DNA from: Lunatimonas salinarum
GTDB taxonomy: Bacteria > Bacteroidota > Bacteroidia > Cytophagales > Cyclobacteriaceae
Direction of reading: 5' to 3'
Assembly: GCF_017811155.1 (NCBI RefSeq)
Contig: NZ_JACVCV010000022.1
Coordinates: forward strand, 1 to 64,000
Length of the DNA stretch: 64,000 nucleotides
In this document: positions 16,314-26,100 of the stretch, one piece after another
Position numbering within the stretch: the first letter of the stretch is position 1
Layout: each line of letters opens with the position of its first letter
Translations under genes and position numbers: made by a program
The notes under the pieces: generated by a model
Databases searched by the model: none
Told to the model about the DNA's origin: nothing
Seen by the model: the letters and a program-made list of their open reading frames with translations, nothing else

Positions 16314-17227
16314 TTTTTGAGCGGTTTAAGTTCTGGGTTGGCGTGCAGATCTTTGATGGTGAATGTGTTGAAAAACCCGTTTAAATAGGCTTTTGCATGG
16401 TCCGTGTCTCCTCTAAAAACTAAAAAAAGGGTATTTTTTGGCACTGCGATCAGGTAGTAGTAAAGAAGGGTGATTAGGAATACCGGCCACTCAATGTTTC
16501 TTCGGAGAAATACCCAGCGGTTTCGGCTCATATAAAAGGTTTTTAGCAGGGATTTTTTTCCCACACTCATGGATTCCTTATGAAGGATCGCAGAGGCAGG
16601 TTCGTACCAGATTTCGTAGCCTGCTTTTTTTATCCGTTCACAATAGTCCAATTCCTCGTAGTAAAGGAAATAGAGTTCTGCCATCATACCCACGTCTTCC
16701 ACCACGCTACGGGGAATAAACATGGCTGCTCCGTGGGCGAGTGCAGTTATCCTCGCTTGGTTGTGTTGTCCTTTGTCCTTTTCCATATAGCCAATAGCAG
16801 TTCCCCGACCTGTCAGCTTGCTGATCGGCGTATAGCCGGCATACTGAATGGTGTCTGGTGCGTCAAAATAGAGAATTTTGGGACACAACAACCCTACCTT
16901 TCGGTCGGATTGCGCTCGTTTGAGCAATGCGTCGATGCTATTAGGAAAAACTTCCGTATCGTTATTGATGAGGTAAAAATACTCCCCCTTCGCTACCTCC
17001 ATTCCCCGGTTATTTCCTCCGGCAAACCCCTCGTTGATCGGATTTCGCACCAAGATAACCTCTGGGTAGGCTTCGAGGATGGGTGAAGGGTCTTCTTTGG
17101 AAGCATTATCTACGATGATGTATTCCAAATTTGGATAATTGATCTGTTTGAAGGACTTCAACATACCGAGCGTATGTTCTAGACCATTGTAATTAATGGA
17201 GATGATGGAGACGAGCGGTTGCTGCAT
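16310..17227 (-). CDS. Glycosyltransferase family 2 (rhamnosyltransferase-like)
   Basis: This 305-residue GT-A enzyme has the N-terminal V-S-I-I-S-I-N-Y-N-G, Y-I-I-V-D-N-A-S, N-E-G-F-A-G-G-N-N-R-G, the metal-binding L-I-N-N-D-T-E, and the acceptor block F-L-Y-Y-E-E-L-D-Y-C-E-R. This set is typical of WbbL-like rhamnosyltransferases and related EPS transferases. One C-terminal hydrophobic segment (about residues 245-265) may anchor it to the inner membrane. Its first 35 bases overlap the end of the Wzy gene, an unusually long overlap within an operon. The start at MQQPLVS matches the family N-terminus, so the overlap appears real. Confidence 0.92.
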   Translation of the reverse strand: MQQPLVSIISINYNGLEHTLGMLKSFKQINYPNLEYIIVDNASKEDPSPILEAYPEVILVRNPINEGFAGGNNRGMEVAKGEYFYLINNDTEVFPNSIDALLKRAQSDRKVGLLCPKILYFDAPDTIQYAGYTPISKLTGRGTAIGYMEKDKGQHNQARITALAHGAAMFIPRSVVEDVGMMAELYFLYYEELDYCERIKKAGYEIWYEPASAILHKESMSVGKKSLLKTFYMSRNRWVFLRRNIEWPVFLITLLYYYLIAVPKNTLFLVFRGDTDHAKAYLNGFFNTFTIKDLHANPELKPLKK

Positions 17228-18656
17228 GAGTGGTGGGTTTTATCGGTTTTTCTTGAAGTTCGTTATCTAGGTCCTTTGCCAGGAAGAAGTAGGCCCAGGT
17301 CATGTATATGATGATGCCCGTGGGCATTTGGCCCAATATAGGGTTGCCATAGCTTGCCACCATTATGCCGAAATTTCCGCCAAAGAGAGCCAGCAATTTT
17401 TGCCGAAGGCGAGGGTCTTTTACTTGCCATATTTTCAACATGCCGACGAGCGCAATATATGCCAGTATAGTGAGGTGCAGGGATAAACCGACGATGCCCA
17501 TTTCCGCCCAAATTTTCACATACCAACTATCGTTTGGTGTTTCTGCCAGAAAGGTTCCTGGACTGAAGCGCTGTCCCCAAGAACCGGACGTTCCTATTCC
17601 ACCTCCAAAGGGTCTAGTGGCAAGGTAGATTTTAAATCTTTCCTGATTGAGTTTTCGCACGGTCAGTGAAGCGTCTTGTGGATCGAGGGCGGAACGCATC
17701 CTACGAATCTGGTAGTTTTGGTTACCGATGGTAGTGAACTTGAGAAAAAATATCAGGGCACCCAGAGCCAAGATACCGAAGCCCATGGTTTTAAAGTTCT
17801 TGGAGGCAAATAGGTAGGCCATGGATCCGGCAATCGGCACAAACAACGCACCCCTGGTTCCAGAAATAACTAGGAGGTAAAAAAACAATAAGGCCATTGC
17901 GGCAAAAATAAGCCGTGTTTTTGGGGCAAAGGGCCCAACTGCCAGTATTGCCGCCATGAGGCCTGCATGGCCGATTCCAGCCCCAAATTGCCCCGCATCA
18001 GAAAAAAAAGAAAAAACCCGAAGGTTACCGAAGAGAATATGGGTGGTTCTTGGACCCGTATTTAGCCATCTTTCTTCGGCGGCATCTACCCCAAATAAGT
18101 ATTGTCGAAGGCCCCAAAAGGAAGCCAGTATGGAAAAAAAGAACACCAGCTTGAAAAACCGGTCCAAATCCTTATTGCTGCGTGCATACAACAGGGTAAG
18201 CGGTATTGTCAACACCATGTATAAGGCAGTGCCCCGAACTGCATAGAACCAAGCGGTTGTACTACGTGCCTCGGGATTGGCAATTTGGGCAATATTGTAC
18301 AGGAGCCAAATTCCAGTTACTACCATTAGTCCATTTTCCAGTTTGCTAAAGTCTGTTTTGAGGCTGGTATGGAAAGCTGCGGCTACGATCGCCAAGATCA
18401 ATGCAAAATCCACCGTCAACCCCAACGGGAGTGAGGGAAGGTAACGGATCACGCCTATGGCGAGAAACGCACAGGCGATGGTAAAATAGATCGCATTTCG
18501 GGGATGTTGCAAAACCCAATAAAAAAAACCAATCCCAACCGGTATCGCAAAAAGTGCGGCGATACCCAAAAAATTCAGGTAGCTTACCATAACCAACGCG
18601 GTCAATACCGTAGCGGCAATCAATAAAAAAACCTTGATTTTTCCCTGACTCTCCAT
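17193..18656 (-). CDS. O-antigen ligase/polymerase-like membrane protein (Wzy)
   Basis: This 487-residue polytopic protein has about 11-12 hydrophobic segments and belongs to the Wzy_C/O-antigen ligase group. The large periplasmic loop near residues 325-380 contains R-P-F-G-G-G-I-G-T-S-G, the G-x-G-x-G-like motif, and E-T-P-N-D-S-W-Y-V-K-I-W-A-E-M-G, the usual signature before the last helices. Together with adjacent Wzx, Wzz and TolC-like genes it would polymerise repeat units in the periplasm. It overlaps GT2 by 35 bases downstream and lies 12 bases after the Wzz gene. Ligase activity cannot be excluded from sequence. Confidence 0.88.
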   Translation of the reverse strand: MESQGKIKVFLLIAATVLTALVMVSYLNFLGIAALFAIPVGIGFFYWVLQHPRNAIYFTIACAFLAIGVIRYLPSLPLGLTVDFALILAIVAAAFHTSLKTDFSKLENGLMVVTGIWLLYNIAQIANPEARSTTAWFYAVRGTALYMVLTIPLTLLYARSNKDLDRFFKLVFFFSILASFWGLRQYLFGVDAAEERWLNTGPRTTHILFGNLRVFSFFSDAGQFGAGIGHAGLMAAILAVGPFAPKTRLIFAAMALLFFYLLVISGTRGALFVPIAGSMAYLFASKNFKTMGFGILALGALIFFLKFTTIGNQNYQIRRMRSALDPQDASLTVRKLNQERFKIYLATRPFGGGIGTSGSWGQRFSPGTFLAETPNDSWYVKIWAEMGIVGLSLHLTILAYIALVGMLKIWQVKDPRLRQKLLALFGGNFGIMVASYGNPILGQMPTGIIIYMTWAYFFLAKDLDNELQEKPIKPTTHAATARLHHLH

Positions 18657-18668
18657 TGGCTTGGCGGA

Positions 18669-20810
18669 TTAGGAAACCATGTTTTTGACCCAGCGCCGTA
18701 TTTTGCTTCGTTTTTTCGGAATTTCGCCATTCAGGTCTTCGATTTCTTGGGCTTCCAAATTGTTCAACCATATCACATGAGGCGATGAAATAGATTCAGA
18801 AATGCTCTGTAAGGCAATTTGTTTGGATTGGGGCCAAGCCTGCGCTGCATCTAAAACCAACACGCAAACGCTTGATTGATTCATTAGGGAATAATTTGTA
18901 TGGCATTCGGTAAGGTTGGGTAGTTCCAGTATAAAATAGTCGGTTCCACAGCTGGAAATCCGGTCTTTCCACATGCCGTTTTTTTCTTCCATCAATTCCA
19001 AAGCGGGGTCATACACGGAATAAGGAGCCTTTTCTGCGGTTTGGTGTGCCGCGGGCCTGTAGTAAGTCACAGTGTTCGTTTGTGAAGTCAGCTTTTTGAT
19101 AAATATATCCACGAGATCGCCTGCTTTACATCCTTTCGTGAGACTGTAAAAGAGGATAAAATGTGGTTTAGTGGTGGGAGCAAGAAATCGGTTGACGTGG
19201 TTGCTAAACTGGGTGATAAGCTGATTGCGTAATTCGTCTCTAAACACAGCCTTGGAGACCTTACTTTCGTTGATCCATCCACCGGCTACCCGTAAGCCGG
19301 TCAATTTCTCAGCTTCTTTGGCAGATTTGACCGTCGGATCGAGAAAAAACAACAGGATAACCAAGGAGACGGTAAAAAAACCGCTGCCGAACATCCCTCC
19401 GACTACTAGGAAGAGTTTCTTGGAGGGCAGCGGCTTCTTGGGAAAGAATGGTTCATCTATGAGTTTTTGGGGAGAAGTCATATCCAGGTCGTATTTCTTC
19501 AGATAGGCCATGTTTAGCCCATGGAGAATGGACAAGTACTGGTTTTCGTTTACGGTCACTTCCCTTTCCAATCGCTTCAGTTCCGCACCCAAAGGAGCAA
19601 ACTCGTCTATCTTGTCCTGTAGGTACTGCTTTCGTTCCTGCATCACCTCAATGGCCTGCGCTTGTTCTTCGTAGGTCAACTTTAGTTTTAACCATTCGTC
19701 CAGGGCTTCCCTACGCTGTAGCCCCTCCAGCGAAATGCTGTTGTTAAATAGTTGGTTGGACATCTCTTCGACTTTCTTGTGAAGTTGCTCGATGTCTTCG
19801 GAAAGTTGTTTTTGATAAGTGTCTCCGTTTCTGGTGAGGCGTCCTCCTTCGAGAGCTAGCTGCTTGGCTACAATTTCTTTTTGCACTTCTCCGATTTCGG
19901 AGATCAACGCCTGCCGTTGGTCAAACCCCTCAAAAAGGGATTCGATCTTGGATAGGCTCGACAGGGTTCCGGAAAGAATCCGCTTAGATCTTTCTTCGTC
20001 CTGTTCGTGCTCCAGTTTGGCTATGTCCAAGTATTTCCCTTGTTCATAATAGTTCAGAATGCGGTTTTCGGTCATGAACTCCTTCAATTCGCCTTCTGCA
20101 TTCCGCAATTTGATTTGAGCGATTTGAAGTTGCTCTTCAAAATACCTGATGGAATTAATATTTTCAGATTCTTTGATGCCGGAATACCGCTCCATAAATG
20201 CTTCCGTGATAAATTTCAGAGTGTAGTAGCAAGTTGCGGCGTCATCTGCGCGGTAGGTGACTTCCATCATATCAGAGGATGCCTTGCGGGCAACAAAGAG
20301 TTCTTCTATGATTTTGGTGACGGAATAGTGAGGGTGCTCCCGAAGTAGGTATTCTATGGGTGATTTGGGGTTTTCTGTAAAGTTTTCAACCACCCGATGG
20401 TAGGTTTGCTCCAGATCGTTTGGTACCACAAGCTGTCTCCTCAGATCCTCATCGATGTGTTTTTTGAGATCGTTAAAGTTATCGTTGGTAAGTATATCCG
20501 GAACAGGCGATTCCTGAATCAGGTGTAACGACAGCAATCTCAGGGAAGCCTGTGTGACCGTTTCTCGGGACCGAAGCAAAAGCGTCAGGTTATCAAAGAG
20601 ATTGTTTGAGGTGTAAAAATCCATTCGGATAGCGCCACCATCGTTTACGCCACGGTCTGTAGTTGGGTTGGTAAAAACGATCGCGGAGCTTTCGAAGCGC
20701 ATCGGCATGTTTTTGGCGAGGTAAAACACGCCAACACCTACCAAGACGGGTATCAGGAAGATCAGCCAAAAATGCCTCAGAAGAAGCCGGATAAGTTGCT
20801 TTAATGTCAT
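18669..20810 (-). CDS. Wzz/Wzc-type polysaccharide co-polymerase with degenerate kinase-like domain
   Basis: This 713-residue inner-membrane protein has an N-terminal helix (L-I-F-L-I-P-V-L-V-G-V-G-V-F-Y), a long periplasmic region rich in coiled coil (about 210-440), a second helix (about 470-495) after a P-x-x-P-x-K-P-L-P motif, and a C-terminal cytoplasmic domain of about 200 residues. That domain sits where BY-kinases such as Wzc have their P-loop. The expected G-x-G-K-[ST] is replaced by L-T-K-G-C-K-A-G-D-L, there is no Walker A' D-x-D, and no terminal Tyr cluster. The fold pattern seems kept (F-I-L-E-L-P-N, V-L-V-L-D, V-I-W-L-N-N). It probably sets chain length and links to export but cannot act as a kinase. 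Confidence 0.85.
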   Translation of the reverse strand: MTLKQLIRLLLRHFWLIFLIPVLVGVGVFYLAKNMPMRFESSAIVFTNPTTDRGVNDGGAIRMDFYTSNNLFDNLTLLLRSRETVTQASLRLLSLHLIQESPVPDILTNDNFNDLKKHIDEDLRRQLVVPNDLEQTYHRVVENFTENPKSPIEYLLREHPHYSVTKIIEELFVARKASSDMMEVTYRADDAATCYYTLKFITEAFMERYSGIKESENINSIRYFEEQLQIAQIKLRNAEGELKEFMTENRILNYYEQGKYLDIAKLEHEQDEERSKRILSGTLSSLSKIESLFEGFDQRQALISEIGEVQKEIVAKQLALEGGRLTRNGDTYQKQLSEDIEQLHKKVEEMSNQLFNNSISLEGLQRREALDEWLKLKLTYEEQAQAIEVMQERKQYLQDKIDEFAPLGAELKRLEREVTVNENQYLSILHGLNMAYLKKYDLDMTSPQKLIDEPFFPKKPLPSKKLFLVVGGMFGSGFFTVSLVILLFFLDPTVKSAKEAEKLTGLRVAGGWINESKVSKAVFRDELRNQLITQFSNHVNRFLAPTTKPHFILFYSLTKGCKAGDLVDIFIKKLTSQTNTVTYYRPAAHQTAEKAPYSVYDPALELMEEKNGMWKDRISSCGTDYFILELPNLTECHTNYSLMNQSSVCVLVLDAAQAWPQSKQIALQSISESISSPHVIWLNNLEAQEIEDLNGEIPKKRSKIRRWVKNMVS

Positions 20811-20812
20811 AT

Positions 20813-21598
20813 CTACCGTAGAATTTCGATAACAGGTACCCCGATTAGTACTTCAAGTTTCTGGATGGATCGCATAAAATTCATGCGGGCACTTTCATAC
20901 TCCGATTGCGCTATGGCATAGATTTCCGCATTCCTTACATACGCCGTTCCGTCAATGGCTCCACTAGCGTACTCCATTTCCAGTTGGAGGAGGTTACTTT
21001 TTGCTTTTTGCTGCATATCATAGCGTATGTGCATCATTCGTTGGGAGGAGATGGCCATATTGTATTCTTCAATCACTTGGTTGGTAATGGTAAGTTCCAT
21101 TTCCTTTGTCTTGAAGTACGTGGCCTGAAGCTCGTGCTCCTGCAATTTGACTCGGTCTTTACGGGTGTAAATTTCAGAAAGCGGGATGCTTAGGTTCGCC
21201 CCCGCCCGATACCCATTGGCAATGTTGGATAGGTCTCCCCCCTGGGGGCCGGTGGCGATGATTGCCTGGTTACCATATCCATAGTCTACATAACCACGGA
21301 TCAGCGAAGACCAGGACTTTTTCGCTAGTCGAACCCTGGCTTCCGCTGACCCAATGAGCTCTTCGTTCAATTTTACCGTGGGATGGTTGGTCAAGGCGAG
21401 GCCTATCAGCGAATCTAAAGTAGGGAGTTGGTCTTCAATCCTTCGATTGAGATCAAAATAGACAGACTCCTCCGTATTCTCCTGCGCCAAAAGACTGTGG
21501 GCACAAAGCAGTACAAAAGAACCCATAAGTGCCTTCAAAAAAAAGGTGCTTGACGACCGGAATATTGTCAAGTCCATTTTTATAGGTTTTAAAATCAT
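20813..21598 (-). CDS. Half-length TolC-like outer membrane efflux protein
   Basis: This 261-residue protein has a signal peptide (hydrophobic about 19-36, ending L-L-A-Q) and a single OEP-like unit. The unit includes L-T-N-H-P-T-V-K near the N-terminus and long helices rich in Glu, Gln and Lys around residues 75-110 and 160-255. Normal TolC proteins are about 420-480 residues with two such units per chain, so this is half size. It may need to form a higher-order oligomer, or form a periplasmic adaptor rather than a barrel. It lies two bases upstream of the Wzz gene and is the first gene of the EPS operon. A Wza homologue is absent from the window, so it may replace Wza in export. Confidence 0.75.
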   Translation of the reverse strand: MILKPIKMDLTIFRSSSTFFLKALMGSFVLLCAHSLLAQENTEESVYFDLNRRIEDQLPTLDSLIGLALTNHPTVKLNEELIGSAEARVRLAKKSWSSLIRGYVDYGYGNQAIIATGPQGGDLSNIANGYRAGANLSIPLSEIYTRKDRVKLQEHELQATYFKTKEMELTITNQVIEEYNMAISSQRMMHIRYDMQQKAKSNLLQLEMEYASGAIDGTAYVRNAEIYAIAQSEYESARMNFMRSIQKLEVLIGVPVIEILR

Positions 21599-21647
21599 TA
21601 TTTTTTATATATAATTAAAGTTATGCCTTATGAATAAATCCTCGGAT

Positions 21648-21655
21648 CAAATTTA
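21648..21655 (-). promoter_or_regulatory. Possible -7 element for the EPS operon
   Basis: Read on the minus strand the sequence is TAAATTTG, a full match to TAnnTTTG, 50 bases before the TolC-like ATG. No good -33 TTTG is found at 19-21 bases, so support is partial. Confidence 0.3.
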
Positions 21656-21729
21656 ATCAGTTTTATATTATTCCTTTTTTTGAATTTAATATTTCTCGTT
21701 ATATATTCAAATGAAGGTTTGATTTAAAT

Positions 21730-22365
21730 ATGCTGAAAGATAAAATAAAAGAAAAGGTTAAGGAAAAAAGTCTGGAGTTATTTGATCGCCCTTTTCAAAA
21801 TAATAAGGAACGATTTATCACCTATTGGCATGTGGTTCCGGTTCTTCTCATATCCTTTTGGAGACTGGTAAACGCACGGATTAGACTCAGGAATTGCCAA
21901 CTTGGAAAAATGGTGGCCCTGAGGGGTGTTCCAAGAGTGGAAGGCAGCGGGAAAATCATCATCCGCGACCGGGTCAGAATTTGGTCCCACATGGGCATAA
22001 CCCAATTGTATGCAGGAAGGCGTGCCGTGTTAGAAATAGGAGAAAACACCTTTGTAAATACAGATACCATCCTTTCAGCAAGCTCTCAGATTCGAATCGG
22101 TGCCAATGTGCAAATAGCAAATCAGGTCATCATCATGGACGGTGATTTTCATAAGGTCGGTGCTACACATGAACCGGGTAAAGCGGAAGGGATTATCATA
22201 GAGGATGATGTTTGGATAGCTACCCGGGCCATGGTTCTAAAGGGAGTGAAGATAGGAAGGGGTGCTACCGTAGCGGCAGGTGCCGTGGTCACCAAAAATG
22301 TGGAACCCTATACACTCGTTGCGGGTGTCCCAGCAAAGGAAATTAGAAAATTAACGGTACCCTAA
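21730..22365 (+). CDS. Left-handed beta-helix acyltransferase (CysE/LacA/WcaF group)
   Basis: This 211-residue protein has a basic, amphipathic N-terminus followed by hexapeptide repeats ([LIV]-G-x4) from about residue 65 to 195. Examples are I-I-R-D-R-V-R-I, I-R-I-G-A-N-V-Q-I, I-I-E-D-D-V-W-I, V-K-I-G-R-G-A-T-V-A-A-G-A-V-V. The H-K-V-G and D-G-D-F-H block includes the catalytic His of this family, and V-A-G-V-P-A-K-E-I closes the domain. It would O-acetylate a sugar of the EPS or a nucleotide-sugar precursor using acetyl-CoA. It is divergent from the EPS operon and about 50 bases ahead of the LytTR regulator. Confidence 0.88.
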   Translation: MLKDKIKEKVKEKSLELFDRPFQNNKERFITYWHVVPVLLISFWRLVNARIRLRNCQLGKMVALRGVPRVEGSGKIIIRDRVRIWSHMGITQLYAGRRAVLEIGENTFVNTDTILSASSQIRIGANVQIANQVIIMDGDFHKVGATHEPGKAEGIIIEDDVWIATRAMVLKGVKIGRGATVAAGAVVTKNVEPYTLVAGVPAKEIRKLTVP

Positions 22366-22418
22366 GCCAGATTAGCCGAAATTTTCTCTATTTTAGACAA
22401 AAATAACCAACCAAATTG

Positions 22419-23117
22419 ATGTTAAATTGTGTTGTGATTGATGACGATCCGGCCTCTATAGAGGTATTGTCCTATTATATATCCAAGACGAAGGACACTG
22501 TATTGAAAGCGTCTTTTACAGATGCCATAGAAGGCCTTAACTACCTGAAGGAGCACAAAGCGAGCATAGACCTCATGTTTTTGGATATTGAGCTTCCGGA
22601 GATGAATGGTTTTGAGCTGCTAAAGCATAGCCAGTATACCGGGTCGCTTATCATCATATCTGCCAACCACCAAAATGCGATTTCTGCATTTGAGACGAAT
22701 GCTTGTTTCTATCTGCCAAAGCCTTTTGGATTCGATCATTTCCTGAGGGGAGTAGAAAAGTGCAAGGAGACAGCCATGAAAGTGGATCCGGATTCCTATT
22801 CCGGAGATTTTATTTTTGTAAAAGACGATCGGATATTTAAGAAATTACTGTTTTCTGATATCCATTACTGTGAAGGAAAGGGGGATTATATCAACATTAA
22901 GTGTTCTAACCAGTCTTTTGTGATCAAATCCACCATTTCAAATTTTCTGGAAAAGCTAAACGGTCATGCAGAATTTATTCAGGTTCATCGTTCATGGGTG
23001 ATTAATCTTCAGTTTTTGACTGATTTTGACAACGACACGGCGGTAGTTTCAGGGAAAATCGTGCCCATTGGAGCCAAATACCGCGATCAATTGAAGAATA
23101 GTGTGAAGTTTTTATAA
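22419..23117 (+). CDS. LytTR-family response regulator
   Basis: This 232-residue protein has a receiver (acidic D8-D9-D10, phospho-acceptor about D56 in F-L-D-I-E-L-P, K101 in L-P-K-P-F) followed by a LytTR DNA-binding domain (about 125-232). The latter has the typical I-H-Y-C-E-G-K-G-D-Y-I, F-I-Q-V-H-R-S-W-V-I-N and I-P-I-G-A-K-Y-R blocks. ATG 22419 is preferred over the TTG three bases earlier. It is convergent with, and 11 bases from, the end of the giant hybrid kinase gene. LytTR regulators often control surface polysaccharide or secretion genes, so control of the EPS cluster is plausible but not shown. Confidence 0.92.
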   Translation: MLNCVVIDDDPASIEVLSYYISKTKDTVLKASFTDAIEGLNYLKEHKASIDLMFLDIELPEMNGFELLKHSQYTGSLIIISANHQNAISAFETNACFYLPKPFGFDHFLRGVEKCKETAMKVDPDSYSGDFIFVKDDRIFKKLLFSDIHYCEGKGDYINIKCSNQSFVIKSTISNFLEKLNGHAEFIQVHRSWVINLQFLTDFDNDTAVVSGKIVPIGAKYRDQLKNSVKFL

Positions 23118-23128
23118 AGCCGTTGGAC

Positions 23129-26100
23129 TTATTCGCTTTTCGCCAAAAAATCCTCTATCAACTCTCGGACAGTCTTTTCCTCCCGGATAAAGGAGGATTG
23201 GATACGGTCTGCGTCAGAAAGGGCTTCGTCCATTTGCTCAAACTTCATACTGATCGCCAGTATTTCATCCAATCCAGCAGTCAGTGCCGATCCTTTTAGC
23301 TTGTGCCCCTCGGATCTGACCTGCCTGAAATCCTTTTTGGCGATAGCCTCTGCGAGTCTGTCTTTGGATAATTTAATTTCCTGTAGTGTCAAGCGAAGAA
23401 CTTCCCGGATCAATTTGGGGTTGTCGCCCATGTAGTCTTGTAATTTTTCAAGGTTGAAATGGTTTTTTGGTTCCTTATCGGGAGAGGAAGTGTCAGCAGC
23501 TTCGTCATTCGATTCTCCATTGGTCAAGCCCGTCTCTATTGGAAGCCATTTTTCAAAAACACCCCGGATACTGGCTTCTACGATAGGCTTGGGGATGAAA
23601 TCTACCATGCCTATATTCAGGCAGTGCTCCCGTTCTCCTTTTACATTCCCAGCTGTTACTGCCACGATAGGAATGTGCAATAATTCAGCATGCCTTCGGA
23701 TTTCTTGGGTAGCTTCATGTCCACTCATCTCGGGCATTTGTATGTCCATCAGTATGATATCCGGCACCACCTGCTTCGCCACTTCCACCGCTTCCCTGCC
23801 ATTTTTGGCTTCGATGATTTCGGCGTTGGGTGAAATTTTCTTGACGATTGTTTTTGCCAGAAACATGTTGATGGTATTATCTTCCGCTATCAACACCTTA
23901 AAGGTTCTAACCATGGTCGAATCGCCCTCTACTACCTGAATGACCGAGTTGAGCCGGTTTTTTGGATTGATTTTTCCCAAAGTTTTCACCAGGTCTGTAA
24001 GTTTGATGGGCTTAGCAAGCTTGCCCGATACGCTGAGTCGCTTGCAGGCATCGTGAATGAACTCATCATCAGCAGAACTATGTAGCAGTAGGATAGGGAT
24101 TTCGGAAACTGGTTCGGGGAAGCTTTCCCTGATTTTTTTGATTGTTTCCAGTCCGTCCATGTAGGGCATGTTGTAATCCATCAAGACTACATCGAATTCA
24201 GGAAACGCTTCCAGCTTTTCCAATGCCTCATACCCGTTTTGCGCTTCGGTAACCTGGATGTTTTTGCTTCCCAGTAGTTCTTTGATAATTAACCTGTTGT
24301 TGATGTTATCATCTACCACCAACGCATTTTCTAAAAAAGATAGATCCTCCCAGTCGATCTTATTTCCTCCCTCGGTTTCTAGCAGTAGGTCAAAGAAAAA
24401 AGTACTGCCCTTTCCTATTTCACTATGCAGGTTAAGTTCTGTTCCCATCATCTTCAGTAGTTTGTTGGAAATCGTTAACCCCAATCCGGTACCTCCGTAT
24501 TTCTTGGTGGTGGAATTGTCCTCTTGTGAAAACGCATCAAAAATCTTCAATTGTTTGTCTTTACTGATGCCTATGCCCGTGTCCCTTACTTCAAATCGAA
24601 AGATAAAGGATTTGGGCCCTGTTTGACCTAATTTGTAGATCTTCAGCTCAATTTCCCCTTTTTCGGTAAATTTTACGGCATTTCCCAGCAGATTGATTAA
24701 AATCTGCTTTAGCCGGATTTCATCTACGAAGATATACCTAGGAAGATCCAAGGATAAATTTAGAAGCATCTCTACTCCTTTATTTTGTGCTTGGTAGGAA
24801 ATGACATCGGTGGCCTGTCCTGCTAGGTCATAGATATCCGCTTTACTGACATCCAACTCCAGCTTGCCGGCCTCTATTTTTGAAAAATCCAAGATGTCAT
24901 TGATGATATTAAGGAGTGTATTTGCTGACTGGTTGACGATGTTGACGTATTGCTTCTGGGAATCACTCATTTCAGACTTGCCGAGCAAATCGGTAAATCC
25001 TATAATGCCATTGAGCGGTGTACGTATTTCGTGGCTCATATTGGCCAAAAATTCGGATTTGGCTACGCTCGCTTTTTCCGCCATTTCCTTCGAATTCCGG
25101 AGTCTTTCCTCCAAATTTTTCCGGGCAATGGCGTTGCCGATGGAATTGGCAAAACTCTTGAGCAAGGAAAGCTCCGAATCCGACCAATAGCGGTCGAATT
25201 TGCACTCGTCGTATCCGATGAAACCACAGAACTCATCGCTGTTAAAAATGGGGATCGTCAGAACAGAACGTATCAGTTGGGGTTCAAGGAATTTTCTGGT
25301 TTCGTTTTCTTCCGGCATATCCGAAATAATGGCAGAAAAGGCTTGCCCTCTTTCCATCGGTTCGTAAAAATCGCTGAAAAATTCTATCGGTATATTTTGG
25401 AGATCTGGATTGTTGATCATCGGCAGGGCTTCTTCCGAACTCCATTCGAAGCGCTGAGAGGTAATCCGATTTCCTTCGTCATCCAGTCCATTTTCGAAAA
25501 AGTAGGTTCGGTCTACGCTGACAGCCTTACCGATTATTTCGAGGGAATTTGCAATTGCTTCGTAAAGGTTGGCATTGGAAAGCAGTTCATCCGTTGCAGT
25601 GGAAATAGCCTGAAGCATTTGCTCCTTCTGCTGGATGATTTCAACACTCTTAACCTGCTCATCGATGTCCTGAATGGTCCCATATAGATAGGTGATTTCC
25701 CCTTCTTCTACGTTGGCTTCCCCGATAATCCGAACCCAAATCTCATCTCCCTTGGCCGTAATTAACTTTAGCTTTTCATCCCAGGGTTTTCCATGTGATT
25801 TGGCCAATTCAATGATTTCCTGCATGCGGGTTCGATCCCTACCTTCTTTAAAGAACAGCAGTGCCTTTTCCAGTTCGGGAGTATATCCCTCATCAACGCC
25901 GTGGATGTTTTTTGTAATCTCGGTCCAATTGAGCTCGTTTTTAACTAGGTCATACTTCCATCCACCTATGCGTGCCATCATGTGCGTTTGCGTAAGCAGC
26001 TCTTTGGCATTTTGAATACTTCGCTCTAAGCGCAATCGCTCAGTTACATCAATGGAGTTGCCGATCACATAGGTCTGTCCCGAGATATCCGTCTCCCGGG

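Noticed and set aside
24950-25687. 245-residue frame on the plus strand inside the hybrid kinase gene
   Set aside because: It is the antisense shadow of a well-supported kinase reading frame and shows no recognisable domain.
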